Shown here: positions 1 through 10,912 of the stretch, piece by piece | How the letters are laid out: each line of letters opens with the position of its first letter | Numbering within the stretch: position 1 is the stretch's first letter | Assembly: GCF_027579695.1 (NCBI RefSeq) | Contig: NC_083590.1 | Coordinates: 21,010,610-21,074,609, forward strand | Length of the DNA: 64,000 nucleotides | Reading direction: 5' to 3' | DNA from: Neoarius graeffei | Taxonomy: Eukaryota; Chordata; Actinopteri; Siluriformes; Ariidae | Notes under the pieces: generated by a model | What the model was told of the DNA's origin: nothing | Database searches by the model: none | Seen by the model: the letters and a program-made list of their open reading frames with translations, nothing else | Position numbers and translations under genes: made by a program

Positions 1-854
1 GGCAGTGCCTGGGAGACTCTGAAAAGGTCAACCAGTCTCGAGCAGACACAGACGAAAACAAGGGTCACTGAGACAAACCAATTTAGACCCCAGAAAGAGC
101 GATACTGAGAGAATTACAGAAAGAGTCTAGACAAATAAGAGAGCTGCATTTTTTCTACTAACATGCCAAAATATCAATGTGAAGATAAAGAAATATCAGA
201 AAGTGAAGTTACGGTATTCCACATTCTCACTAATAAAATGCAGAATGTCTCGGATACATGTTTATGCAGTCGTAACTTTACGAATTCAAAGCCCAGGATT
301 GCTAGAAAGTCATTGTTGGACTGTTGAGCAGGATTGTGCCTTACTTATAAATGTGAATGAATAAACAGACAAACACACAAAAAACTAACTAATTAATGGC
401 TTATTTAACAGATGTCAAGGCAAAGTTTGAAAAATATTACTCCATACTTAAACAATAAATGAATGAATGGATGGATGGATACAGAGATATCAAGGCACAG
501 CTCTAAAAGGTTACTCCATACTCAATTTAATGTTCCTCGTGGTCCCTTTTCTTCATCCACTTAATGAAGAAATATTTCATATCTTTAATAATGGTTTCTT
601 CAGTATTAAAAGGATGCGGGAGTGCAAAACCTAACACCACCCCATGTGTTAATACAATGTTCCCCATGGTCCCTTTGATTCATCCATTAAATTAAGAAAT
701 AATAATACAATCTTAATAAAACATATCTGTAACTCATTGTTATGCAGCTCACAAAGGAATAGTACCCGAGTCATTAATCATTTGTTTTAAATTATGATTC
801 TCCAGGCGCAGATTCACGCTACACTTTCTTATAGAGAACAACTGCTTAAAATTT
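1..854. other. AT-rich spacer, no gene seen
   Basis: No coding sequence or RNA gene is recognisable. Two related stretches near 525-590 and 650-720 share a 'gttcc..ggtccctttt' and 'catccat/catccact' layout, which suggests an old imperfect local duplication. Short GGAT/GAAT-type runs occur near 460-480. Confidence 0.5.
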
Positions 855-2323
855 ATGATACAAAAACATCTCCGTGCTCATTTCACCCTCTCCCATGAGG
901 CCATGCCCTGCTGTGTGCCGCAGAGACACATATTTACTGTTTTACAGTCGTTCGTTTAGGGAATGTGAGAATCTAACCCAAGCACAGAGGGTTAAGAACT
1001 TTGCACATGGGCTCAGTGTCAAAACAAGGTCCTTTATGCCATCAACTTATCAAGTCAAGTCAAGTTTATTTCTATAGCACTTTTAACAATAAACATTGTC
1101 GCAAAGCAGCTTTACAGAATTTGAACGACTTAAAACATGAGCTAATTTTATCCCTAATCTATCCCCAGTGATCAAGCCTGTGGCGACGATGGCAAGGAAA
1201 AACTCCCTCAGACGACTTATAGCAACTCTTTACAACCATGGTAAGCAGAAAAGCACCTCAGCATGCAACAGCAGAAAACCACACCGGGTTCCACTCCTGC
1301 AGCCAAGAACAGGGATCTTAGAATCAAGAACGAGTTCCTATTAAAGTGGCCAGTGAGTGTAAGTCAAATAATGCAAATGGCAGATCACTGCTCCAGTGAA
1401 AACACCGATCCTTTAGATGGCTAATGATGCTAGCTTTCTAAAGGAACCTTTCCTGAAAGGTTGTAGAGTTCCACGTCTAACCTTTAAGGGATCCCTTGAG
1501 AGGCAAATGATAGCATCATTTCGACCACTAGATTAAAAGTTCCCTCAAGAGTGCAGATTTCTTCTCACACAACAAACTACCGTATTTTTGTCTCTGTAAA
1601 GTACAATTTTAGCATGAATTGGGGAAAATTGTGATCTCAAAGTGTGCATTTCTTTCACTGTGGCATGGGTGTTATGATACAAAAACATCTCCGTGCTCAT
1701 TTCAACCCCTCCCATGAGGCCATGCCCTGCTGTGTGCCGCAGAACCACATATTTACTGTCTTATAGTCGTTCGTTTAGGGAATGTGAGAATCTAACCCAA
1801 GCACAGAGGGTTAAGAGCTTTGCACATGGGCTCAGCGTCAAAACAAGGTCCTTTATGCCATCAACTTATAGCAACTCTTTACAGCCATGGTAAGCAGAAA
1901 AGCACCTCAGCATGCAACAGCAGAAGACCACACTGGGTTCCACTCCTGCAGCCAAGAACAGGGATCTTAGAATCGAGAACGAGTTCCTATTAAAGTGGCC
2001 GGTGAGTGTAAGTCAAATAATGCAAATGGAAGATCACTGCTCCAGTGAAAACACCGATCCTTTAGATGGCTAACGATGCTAGCTTTCTAAAGGAACCTTT
2101 CCTGAAAGGTTGTAGAGTTCCACGTCTAACCTTTAAGGGATCCCTTGAGAGGCAAATGATAGCATCATTTCGACCACTACATTAAAAGTTCCTTCAAGAG
2201 TGCAGATTTCTTCTCACACAACAAACTACTGTATTTTTGTCTCTGTAAAGTACAATTTTAGCATGAATTGGGGAAAAATTGTGATCTCAAAGTGTGCATT
2301 TCTTTCACTGTGGCATGGGTGTT
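855..2323. repeat. Tandem duplication, units 855-1673 and 1674-2323
   Basis: Two head-to-tail units are nearly identical and begin at 'atgatacaaaaacatc' and end at 'gtggcatgggtgtt'. Unit 1 is 819 bases and unit 2 is 650. The difference is explained by a 164-base insertion plus a 6-base target duplication in unit 1, and one extra A in unit 2. Each unit ends its central part with the 3' terminus of a Tc1-like element ('aaagtggcc.gtgagtgta', ending near 1361 and 2010). No protein is encoded; the short ORFs are incidental. Confidence 0.9.
1051..1214 (+). mobile_element. Dispersed repeat copy (AGTCAAGTTTATTT family) with 6-bp TSD
   Basis: This segment starts 'caagtcaagtcaagtttatt' and is absent from the sister unit, whose uninterrupted site is 'caacttatagcaactc' near 1860-1875. 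It is flanked by ACTTAT at 1045-1050 and 1215-1220, so it inserted after the duplication. Longer relatives are at 52940-53275 and 57405-57890. No ORF is present. The class (SINE or non-autonomous) is not known to me. Confidence 0.85.
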
Positions 2324-2685
2324 GGTTCGAGCCAGATGGATTGGTTTGAGCATTTCAGAAACTGCTGATCTCCTGGGGTTTTCACACACAACAGTCTCTC
2401 AAGTTTATACAGAATGGTGCTAGAAACAAAAAACATTGAGTGAGTGACAGTTCTGTGGGTGGAAACAAACGTCTTGCTGATAAGAGAGGTCAGAGGAAAA
2501 TGGACAGATTGGTTCGAGCTGCCAGGAAGGACATAGCAACTCCTAGCAACTCTTTACAACCACGGTGAACAGAAAAGCATCTCAGCATGCAACAGCAGAA
2601 GACCACATTGGGTTCCAGTCCTGCAGCCAAGAACAGGAATCTTAGAATCAAGAACAAGTTCCTATTAAAGTGGCTAGTAAGTGTA
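2324..2685 (+). pseudogene. Internally deleted Tc1-like transposase remnant
   Basis: One frame from about 2324 reads a helix-turn-helix typical of Tc1-like transposases (GLSISETADLLGF followed by TTVSQVYTEW). The catalytic D,D34E core is missing. The sequence then jumps at about 2530 to the element's 3' end, with 'cctattaaagtggc' and a terminal 'gtaagtgta'. The same 3' end occurs in both units of the upstream duplication, so these are three related terminal fragments. It is non-functional. Confidence 0.7.
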
Positions 2686-2689
2686 TATG

Positions 2690-3992
2690 CATAATGATAA
2701 TGAAATAATTTAATAGGTGGGGAAATACTTTGCTTTTCATATTATGAAAGCCAGAATTGAGCACTTAGACATGGGGTAATTTTTCAAAATCTGTATGTTT
2801 TATTGCATTATATTTTAGGAAATGAAGCTCTCACTGTCTTGGAAATCACACTGGTTATCACCTCTCTCTCTCTCTCTCTCGCTCTCTCATTCCCACTGGG
2901 TCACTGTTGACACTGTTGGCTCGGAGCATGTCACTGTTGGCCCTGTGACAGTTATACCATGTGTGGTTTACTCGCTCTGTGTAATTAGCCCACACATAAT
3001 AAACATATAGCAGAGCACTGAAATTGCCATCATGGAGCATTAAAAAAAAAAAACTAGAAAGAGCAAAGTTCAGAACAACACCTTCCTCCAGACACGATGT
3101 TCACTGTACAAGTTCCTCCATGTAAGATTAAGCCAAGGAGAAGCCAAGGTTAGCACTGATTCATTGCCAAGCTGGACAACACACACTCTCAGCATGACTT
3201 ACTTGGACTAGGCAGAAGGTTGGCCTGTCCCAGAACCTGACTCATGAGCTGTATGCGTTATACACACTCGATACAACAGAACCAATTCCAGTCTTCAAAC
3301 AGTAATCAAATGTTAATAATATTTCGTACTGGAAAGCAGAAAACATGCACTTTTTATGGCATGTGTTTTCATATTCATGTATTTTTCATGTACTAGGTCA
3401 CAGTTTTCGAAATATACAAAAGATTAAAAATAAATAAATAAAGTGTGATCCTAAAATTGGATATGGTCAAAATGTGAATCTCCGGATGCCATACTATATA
3501 TATATATATATGCCAACATTTCATGAATTACAATGAAGTGACACTCTTCTATCATATCCCAAAATAAGCACTGATTGAATCCTCTGAAAACCATCTCTGG
3601 AAATAAGCTCATCTGAGAGCAACTATTGAAGAGGGCCAAGGACAGAAGGAGAAGAAATGGAAAGTGTTTTATAAGAGGTAGAAGAGGCTGTGACGAGGAG
3701 ACGATGAGGGTGAAAGGAGAAGATAATGAGACAGAGGAAGATGAAGAGTGTGTTGTCACACTGACCTGTAAATCTATGAGAGGACAGGTGCAGATGGGTG
3801 CTAACAAAGCAAGGACATGACAAAAAAAAAAAAAGAGTGGAGTTCAGGAGGAAAAGAAAGATGAAAATGATGATGGGTGACAAAGTGGGGAAGAAATCGA
3901 CACACAAATGCAGATGGGAGCTATAATCATTTCTAGTCACCATTAGACATGCTAATAAGTCACAGTAATTGCCTAATCACATTCATATAATT
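2690..3992. other. Spacer with small simple repeats, no gene seen
   Basis: Holds a poly-A run near 3042, a (TA)n run at 3494-3511 and a purine-rich stretch at 3620-3870. The purine-rich stretch produces overlapping ORFs on both strands. None resembles a known protein, and their composition is that of GA-rich non-coding DNA. Confidence 0.5.
2861..2888. repeat. (CT)n microsatellite
   Basis: Runs of CT are broken once by 'cgct'. The leucine/serine-rich ORFs over it are low-complexity translations. Confidence 0.9.
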
Positions 3993-4256
3993 AACAGTTA
4001 TTCCACAAAATCGAGTCGTACATGAGCTGACAGCTGACGAGGCGCGTAGCACCGAGTTGCCTATAAGCCATGTATGACGAGATTGAGTGGAATAACTGTT
4101 TTATTCTATCTACAATCACTGGATTTTGACAAACAGAGCATTTTTATTTTTTGTAAATTAGATCAATAATAACTTCATGCAAAACGTCCAACAAAATCAT
4201 TTCCGCTTAGAATGTAGACAAACCAGTGAAATGACAGGAGCAATTTGTGAAAAATT

Positions 4257-4622
4257 GGCACGGTGGTGGAGTGGTTAGTGCTGTCGCCTCACAGCAAGAA
4301 GGTCCTGGGTTTGAGCCCCGTGGCCGGCGAGGGCCTTTCTGTGTGGAGTTTGCATGTTCTCCCTGTGTCCGCGTGGGTTTCCTCCGGGTGCTCCGGTTTC
4401 CCCCACAGTCCAAAGACATGCAGGTTAGGTTAACTGGTGACTCTAAATTGACCGTAGGTGTGAATGGTTGTCTGTGTCTATGTGTCAGCCCTGTGATGAC
4501 CTGGCGACTTGTCCAGGGTGTACCCTGCCTTTCGCCCGTAGTCAGCTGGGATAGGCTCCAGCTTGCCTGCGACCCTGTAGAACAGGATAAAGCGGCTACA
4601 GATAATGAGATGAGATGAGATG
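4257..4622 (+). mobile_element. V-SINE (DANA/Mermaid-like), full length
   Basis: A tRNA-derived head contains an A box (TGGTGGAGTGG) and a B box (GGTTTGAGCCC). These are followed by the conserved V-SINE central domain ('tttgcatgttctccc' to 'cagtccaaagacatgc') and a tail ending in GATGA repeats. Such SINEs are transcribed by RNA polymerase III and moved by a partner LINE. The copy sits directly against the splice-donor-like sequence of the exon-like ORF in the host element. Long ORFs through it are repeat artefacts. Confidence 0.92.
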
Positions 4623-4629
4623 TTCTTAC

Positions 4630-4897
4630 CATCAAATTTTGTTGCCTTTTTTTTTGTATTTTTTGGATCCTTCTTCTTCTTCAGGTTTTTTTTTTTGGCA
4701 GTTGGCAAACCAACTTAAATGTGCATTACCGCTACCGACTGGGCTGGAGTGCAGAACAAGAGATATTAGGGGGAAAAAACTATATTCTTTTTAGCTATTT
4801 CTGTTTCTTTTAAATACTTGATAACAATAGTGGGGGTTTTGTTTTCAAGTAGATTTTTTATTTTGTCCTCGGTTGGTTCAGCAACACGCGCCGCCAT
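4630..4897 (-). pseudogene. Exon-like ORF with splice donor, copy A (Crypton-like N-terminus?)
   Basis: From the ATG at 4897 (minus) the frame reads MAARVAEPTEDKIKNLLENK. It is then interrupted by about 150 bases, and afterwards resumes as DPKNTKKKATKF up to a canonical donor (GATG then gtaagaac at 4629-4622). The shared 'PKNTKKATKF' pattern resembles the N-terminal part of KIAA1958/Crypton-type core-binding regions in my memory of those proteins. No catalytic domain is visible. It may be the first exon of a transposon gene kept in non-autonomous copies. Function is unknown. Confidence 0.4.
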
Positions 4898-5260
4898 TGT
4901 TTTTCTCTACTCACGGTATACGAACTGATAGCCTAGTAGTAGAGTAGCCAATCAGAGCACGCTATTGCTCATATCCAGTGAATGTGGATAGAATAATTTA
5001 CGATATCATCCAATTGCATAAAAGAAACATAAATAAAGGAAGAATTTAACCAAAAAGGACCCAGATTAAGTTTATTAGTAAACACAGCTACTTGCAATTG
5101 CTAGTTATGCTAGCTAAACTTCAGAGAGAAAGAAACTTGGCTAGTTAGCAAACAGACTACATCATGGCCAAATCTGAACTGTTGTAATGACTGATCAACA
5201 CAATGTGAGATTTTCCTCAAGAAGTGAAAAGGCCGGATGAGTTGGAGTGTCCAATCCTAC

Positions 5261-5538
5261 CTTGTTGGTTGAGTTGCTGTGTACTCTTGCTCCACTGTGA
5301 AAGGCCCACGATGGCCACCATCTTGGCCCCAAGGCTGGAGCGGCGTTTTTTATTCCCGCCAGTGTCGGGTCCGGTGCTACTCGGGCTCTTCTCCAGGCTG
5401 TACATGGTGCCACTGATACTTGAGCTGCGTATCACATTGCGGCCCGAAGCCACACTCATCCCCCCGGGGCTGGGCATGTCCACTGAACCGCTGAGCATCA
5501 TGGGCCGGCACGTGGCCTCGAGGCAGGGGGACTTGGTG
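5261..5538 (-). CDS. rims3: rims3-like gene, first coding exon
   Basis: The minus strand has a pyrimidine tract and AG acceptor just before 5538, then 37 non-coding bases and a double ATG at 5501. It then reads 80 codons plus one base to a donor (CAACAAG then gtagga, GT at 5260-5259). The protein contains RNVIRSSSISG and KKRRSSLGAKMVAIVGLSQW, the signature N-terminus of gamma-RIM (RIMS3). That protein is a small active-zone protein whose single C2 domain lies further downstream; it modulates presynaptic calcium channels and release. RIMS1/2 share the GAKMVAIVGL block, but the preceding SSSISG stretch at the very N-terminus favours RIMS3. Downstream exons with the C2 domain are not seen at 1-5260, so they should lie outside the window. 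The exon is GC-rich compared with its surroundings. The alternative second ATG (5498) cannot be excluded. Confidence 0.86.
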
Positions 5539-7626
5539 CTGAGACAGGACAGAGCAAGAAGAGAGGAGGTCAGGCATTGACGCTAGAAAAAAAAACCTGC
5601 TCAGTTCAATGTATTACGTAATTCCACTTCAAGGAATTACTTATCAGAAGGCTGTGAGTTCAAATCCCAGCATTGTCCTGCTGTTACCCAGCATTCACCC
5701 TAGCATGACACAAAGTGACATGTAAGTGTTCATTTGCTTGTAATTGCAGTGATGATAACAAAACACAAAACGAAAATCTGATAATGTTATTAGATTTGAT
5801 CAGCGTGCATCATACTCTGTCACACCCTTGTGTGGCGGTGACAGAATATGATACACGCTGTACAGCTCCTGAAGCCACTACTTCAGTGGTACAAACCACA
5901 CTGTGAACAGAGACTCTGGATAGGATTTGGGTATCATTGGGTTTGTATTCAAGTGCAACCTTTTAAGGCCAAACAAAGCCCAAAAAATAAACTCCGTTTG
6001 CCGATTATGGAAAGTGCTCTGATGTGCCTCTGCATGTTTTAATGACAAATTTAAACATTATAATAACAATTTATCCATTTTAAAAGTTGTGATATTGCTA
6101 AAAATAGGCTTACCTGGACATGGCCATTTGTACTGAAATCACAGAGGGGAACCAGCAGGCCTTCTAGGCCTTCAGAGAAGACCCAGCATTTCAAATGTTA
6201 TATTTCATTTCTTTCATTCTTTCATAATTTCATTATAATTATTCTCTTCTAATTCTAATTCAGCCTCATTTTCTGTCAAATTTGCTTCAGAAATGAAAGG
6301 GTTACTGTCCTGAAAACATTAAAATCGAGTTATCCAATGAGAATGTTTTGTTTGTTGTCTCTAGGCTGAGAAGAGTTTAGAGCTGCTCACTCATTGGTTA
6401 GGACTTTATTGCCAGGACAGAAGGCCATGGCGGTGTATGTTTATGTAAGAAGTGACAGATGAATTAACCAATCAGGTTTTGATTTATAGTGGGAGGGACC
6501 AAAAATGTATCGCCCTAGACCTCCTCGAAGGCCAATGCGAGCTTAACCGCGAGTCGGCGCCGTCAGTGCAACAGTGAAGTCACCTTCCAGCCGGTGTAGC
6601 ATTCATCAGTAGTGTTAGCGAATGCTAATAAACTAGTCAAGCCAGTGCTATCAAAAGCAAGTAGCACAGGCTAACGACCGAGAAACTAAGACTTCTGTCT
6701 CCAGACTCTTCTTCCACGCTGCACACTTGCCACAGTATTTTTCACTCAGACTTAAGCATTCATTTCCCTCTGTAATTTACTTAGTTACTTTTAAAATCAA
6801 CATCGAGAGCTACACACAATGGAGCGACCTGGAAGCCCGCTTCTCATCCCTTGCAAAATCCTTTGCCCTGTTGCTTTTTTGGTGTATCTGGCTAAGTTTT
6901 GGCTGAGCTGAAGTCCCAGCTCGAATAGTAACGGTTCGCCACCGTGAAACCGGATATCCGCTTGTAACGTTGCTTGCACTCTACTACACAGTTTTAACAC
7001 AGTCATCGACTCAGAAATTTTCTGTAATTTTTTTTGTAGTTTTGCTGTGCAAACATGGAAAATGTTCCTGAACAAAACGCGATTCAACTGCATATATGTC
7101 TGTACCAGAATATGAGCTCAGAGAGAAAGAAACAAACAGTGAAAGTGATTCCAGTGATACAGGAAGTGATGAAATGCAGCCATTTCACTGCTTGTTCTTT
7201 CAAAGTAATAATCTTTATAGAGTTAGAGATGGCAAAAATCTATTTCCCTTTGTGAATATTTTTATATCCAAACTCTTGAGGCATCTTCAAGGTTGTTTAC
7301 AACAGTATAGAAGCAATGTCCACTAGATCTCAGCCTCGGTAAGTCATGTAGCGTGTAAGTGGCGTCACAATCTCAGATTTTCTCTGTACTCAGAGCGCAA
7401 TATTTGAACCTCGGAGAAAGTAAGAAGGCAGTGCCCAGGAACGTTTTATTTTAAAAGAAGTACAATCTGTACACACTATACAGGTACAAATATGAACAAA
7501 TGAATAATCAAACATGTCTAGTATGGATATTATCTGTCAGTATAAAGGAGTTTCTTTTTTGGAGTTTTGTTTGGTTTTAAGCAAGTCTATGGTAGCATGG
7601 TTCAGTAATGTAGGTATTTTTCTAGG
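5539..7626. other. Spacer or intron of rims3 with unassigned repeat relics
   Basis: A tRNA B-box-like fragment ('gagttcaaatccc') lies near 5660. The stretch 6380-7330 includes TE-like motifs ('gtgggagggaccaaa') and a broken acidic reading frame near 7096-7200 (PEYELREKETNSESDSSD). That acidic frame looks like a decayed transposon ORF, but I cannot name the family. ORFs on the opposite strand show no recognisable domain. Confidence 0.4.
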
Positions 7627-8300
7627 TATCTGTGAAGATACTCAGTCATCCAGGTACATAGTAATCTGTGGTTGGTAGAAGAGCGCAACTGAACTTGCTT
7701 GAAAAGTCTTGAAGACGTTTCGCCTCTCGTCCGAAAGGCATCCTCAGTTCTGTCTGACTAATAGGGAGTATCAAGTATTTATCCTCTCATGGATCATCAT
7801 AGAATCCGAATCAGAATGCTGATGGCTGCATTGTAGGTGGCTGATAGATGTCATAGACACCATGGGTGTCTATTAGACAGACAGAACTGAGGATGCCTTT
7901 CGGACGAGAGGCGAAACGTCTTCAAGACTTTTCAAGCAAGTCCAGTTGCTCTCTTCTACCAACCACAGATTACTATGTACCTGGATGACTGAGTATCTTC
8001 ACAGATATGTTTCTACGCACTTTGGGATGAGTTCCCTTCGACTGGTGTGGGAGTATGAGAGGACTTCCAGAAAACTGGCAGACATCTTAGCCAGAGAGGA
8101 TCGTTCATTTTTGTCAACCTGGAACGACCATCACTGAACAGAGGTGGGTGTCTATGACATCTATCAGCCACCTACAGTGCAGCCATCAGCATTCTGATTC
8201 GGATTCTATGATGATCCATGAGAGGATAAATACTTGATACTGCCTATTAGACAGACAGAACTGAGGATGCTTTTCGAAAGAGAGGCGAAACATCTTCAAG
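7627..8300. repeat. Nested inverted repeat, possibly Penelope-like
   Basis: The segment 7627-7764 is the reverse complement of 7868-8007, both carrying 'gaggcgaaacgtcttcaag'. The segment at about 7770-7860 is the reverse complement of about 8145-8250. Partly inverted, partly tandem terminal repeats of this kind are typical of Penelope-like elements, and the 'gaggatgcctttcggacgag' motif is a common teleost repeat. No reverse transcriptase is visible. The family assignment is tentative. Confidence 0.5.
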
Positions 8301-8308
8301 TATTTTTC

Positions 8309-9602
8309 TAGGGTGACCAGATTTCCCTAGTCTGAAACCGGGACACTTTTGCACGTGACCATGCTCGTGCTCGCACACCTTTTTTTTACGTAAACGTGAC
8401 ATTCAGAGAGGTGCTCTTATCATTTTGTTGAAGCTCACATTTATCAACATCTCACATGAAATAAAACAAACAGGCATTTTGTTATCTAGTAGCATAGTGG
8501 TATACAGATCAGTTAAATTATGGTCAGACAACAGATTTTGTAATGGCTGAGAATAGGCCAGGCTATGTCCATAGGCCAAATTTACACTGATTTATTTCAC
8601 CTGTTTGTGAGAACACCAAGAAGAATGCATATGCACATGTAGGCTATATCTCTAAAATTGTATGCACTATAGCATGAACTTAAAAAGTAGATATGTGACC
8701 TCAACATAGCCTAGGTCAGAATCAACCTTACTAACCATTCCCCACAACTGAATGAATAAAGCAAGAAGATGTGTACAAAAGTGAACACTTTAATGGAAGG
8801 TGCAACAAGCTGTTCAACACAGCAATATGGCCAAAGTGTCAGAATGGTATGTTAAACAGAAACAAAAAAGAGACAAGTGATTTGAGAATATACACTCAAA
8901 CAAAACAGCAATAAAGGAGGAGAGGGGCGACAGCCCGAGGAAAGCCCCCACAGGAGCGCACAGCATTTGCAACATAGGCTACCCAACTCAGTACAAGAAC
9001 AAAGCACAGGAACAAAGCTAAGGTGACTGTCAATCCACCCACCCTAAACAAAATGCATTAGTCTACGTATATTTACAAGAAGAGTGAATCTAATGTGATC
9101 CTGTATATCGGCGTTACCACCGTGGGCTACGGAGAAGGAACACTTACAGTGTGTGCAGTAGGCTTCGTGCGCATTGTTCTGCACCTCTCGGAGGAAGGGG
9201 TAGGTGCCCTGTAAATCTTTGGAAAAGGTACATTTTCTTTCCGGCATAATTGCTGCGGCATTACTGCTGCTAGCTGCTAGACAAAGAACATTCACGCCAG
9301 TTAATGTTTATTTTATTGTTGCATGGCAACACGTTCTATTGTCTGGAATAATGTGGCTAAATAAACACCCATGCCACAGGGCCAGGGGGCAGTAACCAGG
9401 AAAGTTTGCGATTCCTGTCAATTCATCAAAATAGTAAATGCAGACATTTCTCCGCTAATGATTCCCACGCTGCTCAGTCGCAAACGTCGCGAGCGGCAAA
9501 AACCGGGACATATCCGTGTCCTGACAGACTTTTGTCGGGACTCGGGACACACAACCCCAAATCGTGACTGTCCCGGTAAAACCGGGATGTCTGGTCACCC
9601 TA
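8309..9602 (-). mobile_element. hAT element, non-autonomous, with 8-bp TSD
   Basis: The ends are TAGGGTGACCAGA.. and ..TCTGGTCACCCTA (about 16 of 19 bases complementary). The element is flanked by a perfect 8-base duplication TATTTTTC at 8301-8308 and 9603-9610, the hallmark length for hAT transposition. It lies inside the distal part of the Penelope-like repeat. The only protein trace is a BED-finger-like ORF on the minus strand; the catalytic core and C-terminal hAT domain are absent. Confidence 0.9.
9044..9295 (-). pseudogene. hAT transposase N-terminal BED-type zinc finger fragment
   Basis: From about residue 17 the frame reads PERKCTFSKDLQGTYPFLRE and then CTHCKCSFSVAHGG..DIQDHI. This gives the C-x2-C spacing and the downstream His typical of BED-finger DNA-binding regions in hAT transposases. 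The fragment stops after 83 residues with no RNaseH-like catalytic core. It would bind transposon ends in an intact protein; here it is a relic. Confidence 0.65.
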
Positions 9603-9752
9603 TATTTTTCAAAACACTGAAAGTCTCTATAGTCTAAAGTATTTACAGCGTAATGAGTTTGTGTTTTGAACCTACTGTTACTGTATAATGTAGCCATGTG
9701 ACTTATAACCCTGAGTGTATTTGCAGAGAATAGAAATTAGGCTTAATTCCCC

Positions 9753-9778
9753 ATGTGTGTGTGTGTGTGTGTGTGTGT
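9753..9778. repeat. (TG)n microsatellite
   Basis: Uninterrupted TG dinucleotide run. Confidence 0.95.
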
Positions 9779-10084
9779 TCATCATGCTGCCAGCTCATTC
9801 AGGCTCTTGACTATTTTGCCACTATTAACACACCAGAACATGTACAAGCTCCAGTGTCAACACTCAATATAGTTTGATAGCACAGAGACAACTCCAACAC
9901 AACAGGGTGTGTGTGCGCGCACGATAAACTGAGTGTGTGCCACGTTTCTATAGGCATCCAGGGTTCAATTCATCATGGAAATCACAGCTGAAAACACACA
10001 CAATTCCTCATGCTTAGCCAGTAGAACATGCTGTAACTAAATTACATTCTCCAGTAACACCTATACAAAAACAACTAATATGCT

Positions 10085-10087
<3 letters not shown>

Positions 10088-10133
<46 letters not shown>
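10088..10133. repeat. (GT)n microsatellite
   Basis: Uninterrupted run of about 23 GT dinucleotides, the longest of the TG/CA runs here. Confidence 0.95.
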
Positions 10134-10134
<1 letters not shown>

Positions 10135-10354
10135 AGTGAACTGTTCACAGGAAACAAAACTCACACTCTGACAGGCACACAGAACCGAAATCCAGCCTGC
10201 TGGCTCCGTCCTTCTGTTCAGAAATTAGCCGAGCTTCATTAGCTAGGATTCCATCCTTCTTATCAAAATAAATTAGCAAAAGTATTAAAGTTTGTTTCAG
10301 TCAACTACTCCGCAAAGTCATCGAAAGCATAACAGCCAACCCAACCCACCCAAA

Positions 10355-10377
10355 ACACACACACACACACACACACA
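10355..10377. repeat. (CA)n microsatellite
   Basis: Uninterrupted CA dinucleotide run. Confidence 0.95.
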
Positions 10378-10521
10378 GTCAAATCCACTGTAGTACTGTA
10401 CTATAGTATTACACTAGCTAACATTAATGCTAACACTAACAAATTAATTAATTAAGTAAGGAATCAATCTATTATGCAGTCTCTTTAGTTTTTACATTTT
10501 ACTTTATCAGTTATGTTAACC

Positions 10522-10900
10522 GGGCGGCACGGTGGTGTTGTGGTTAGCACTGTCGCCTCACAGCAAGAAGGTCCGGGTTCGAGCCCCGTGGCCGGCGAGG
10601 GCCTTTCTGTGCGGAGTTTGCATGTTCTCCCCGTGTCCGCGTGGGTTTCCTCCGGGTGCTCCGGTTTCCCCCACAGTCCAAAGACATGCAGGTTAGGTTA
10701 ACTGGTGACTCTAAATTGACCGTAGGTGTGAATGTGAGTGTGAATGATTGTCTGTGTCTATGTGTCAGCCCTGTAATGACCTGGCGACTTGTCCAGGGTG
10801 TACCCCGCCTTTCGCCCGTAGTCAGCTGGGATAGGCTCCAGCTTGCCTGCGACCCTGTAGAACAGGATAAAGCGGCTAGAGATGATGAGATGAGGTGAGA
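10522..10900 (+). mobile_element. V-SINE, full length, 12-bp TSD
   Basis: A complete tRNA head, V domain and GATGA tail are flanked by GTTATGTTAACC at 10510-10521 and 10901-10912. The long perfect duplication shows LINE-mediated retrotransposition and a young age. ORFs reading MGFLRVLRFPPQSKD recur in every copy and are not genes. Confidence 0.96.
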
Positions 10901-10912
10901 GTTATGTTAACC

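Larger units (their letters stand above)
3993..4994 (-). mobile_element. Composite TIR element, copy A
   Basis: Two adjoining modules are present. The first, 3993-4100, is bounded by AACAGTTATTCCA and TGGAATAACTGTT. The second, 4103-4994, is bounded by ATTCTATC.ACA and GTGGATAGAAT. The same two modules in the same relative order, but inverted, are at 25402-27358. The larger module carries a short exon-like ORF starting at 4897 on the minus strand and a later SINE insertion. It may be a non-autonomous relative of a Crypton-like (tyrosine recombinase) element; that assignment is inference. Confidence 0.6.

Noticed and set aside
3451..3943. Overlapping minus-strand ORFs of 106 and 118 residues
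   Set aside because: Low-complexity Ser/Leu/Phe translation of a GA/CT-biased stretch; no recognisable domain or splice context.
6797..7093. 98-residue minus-strand ORF near rims3
   Set aside because: No recognisable domain, no splice-site support, and it overlaps a transposon-like relic on the other strand.
10522..10620. tRNA gene candidates in SINE heads
   Set aside because: Promoter boxes are present, but the cloverleaf stems are not intact and the copies are flanked by target duplications.
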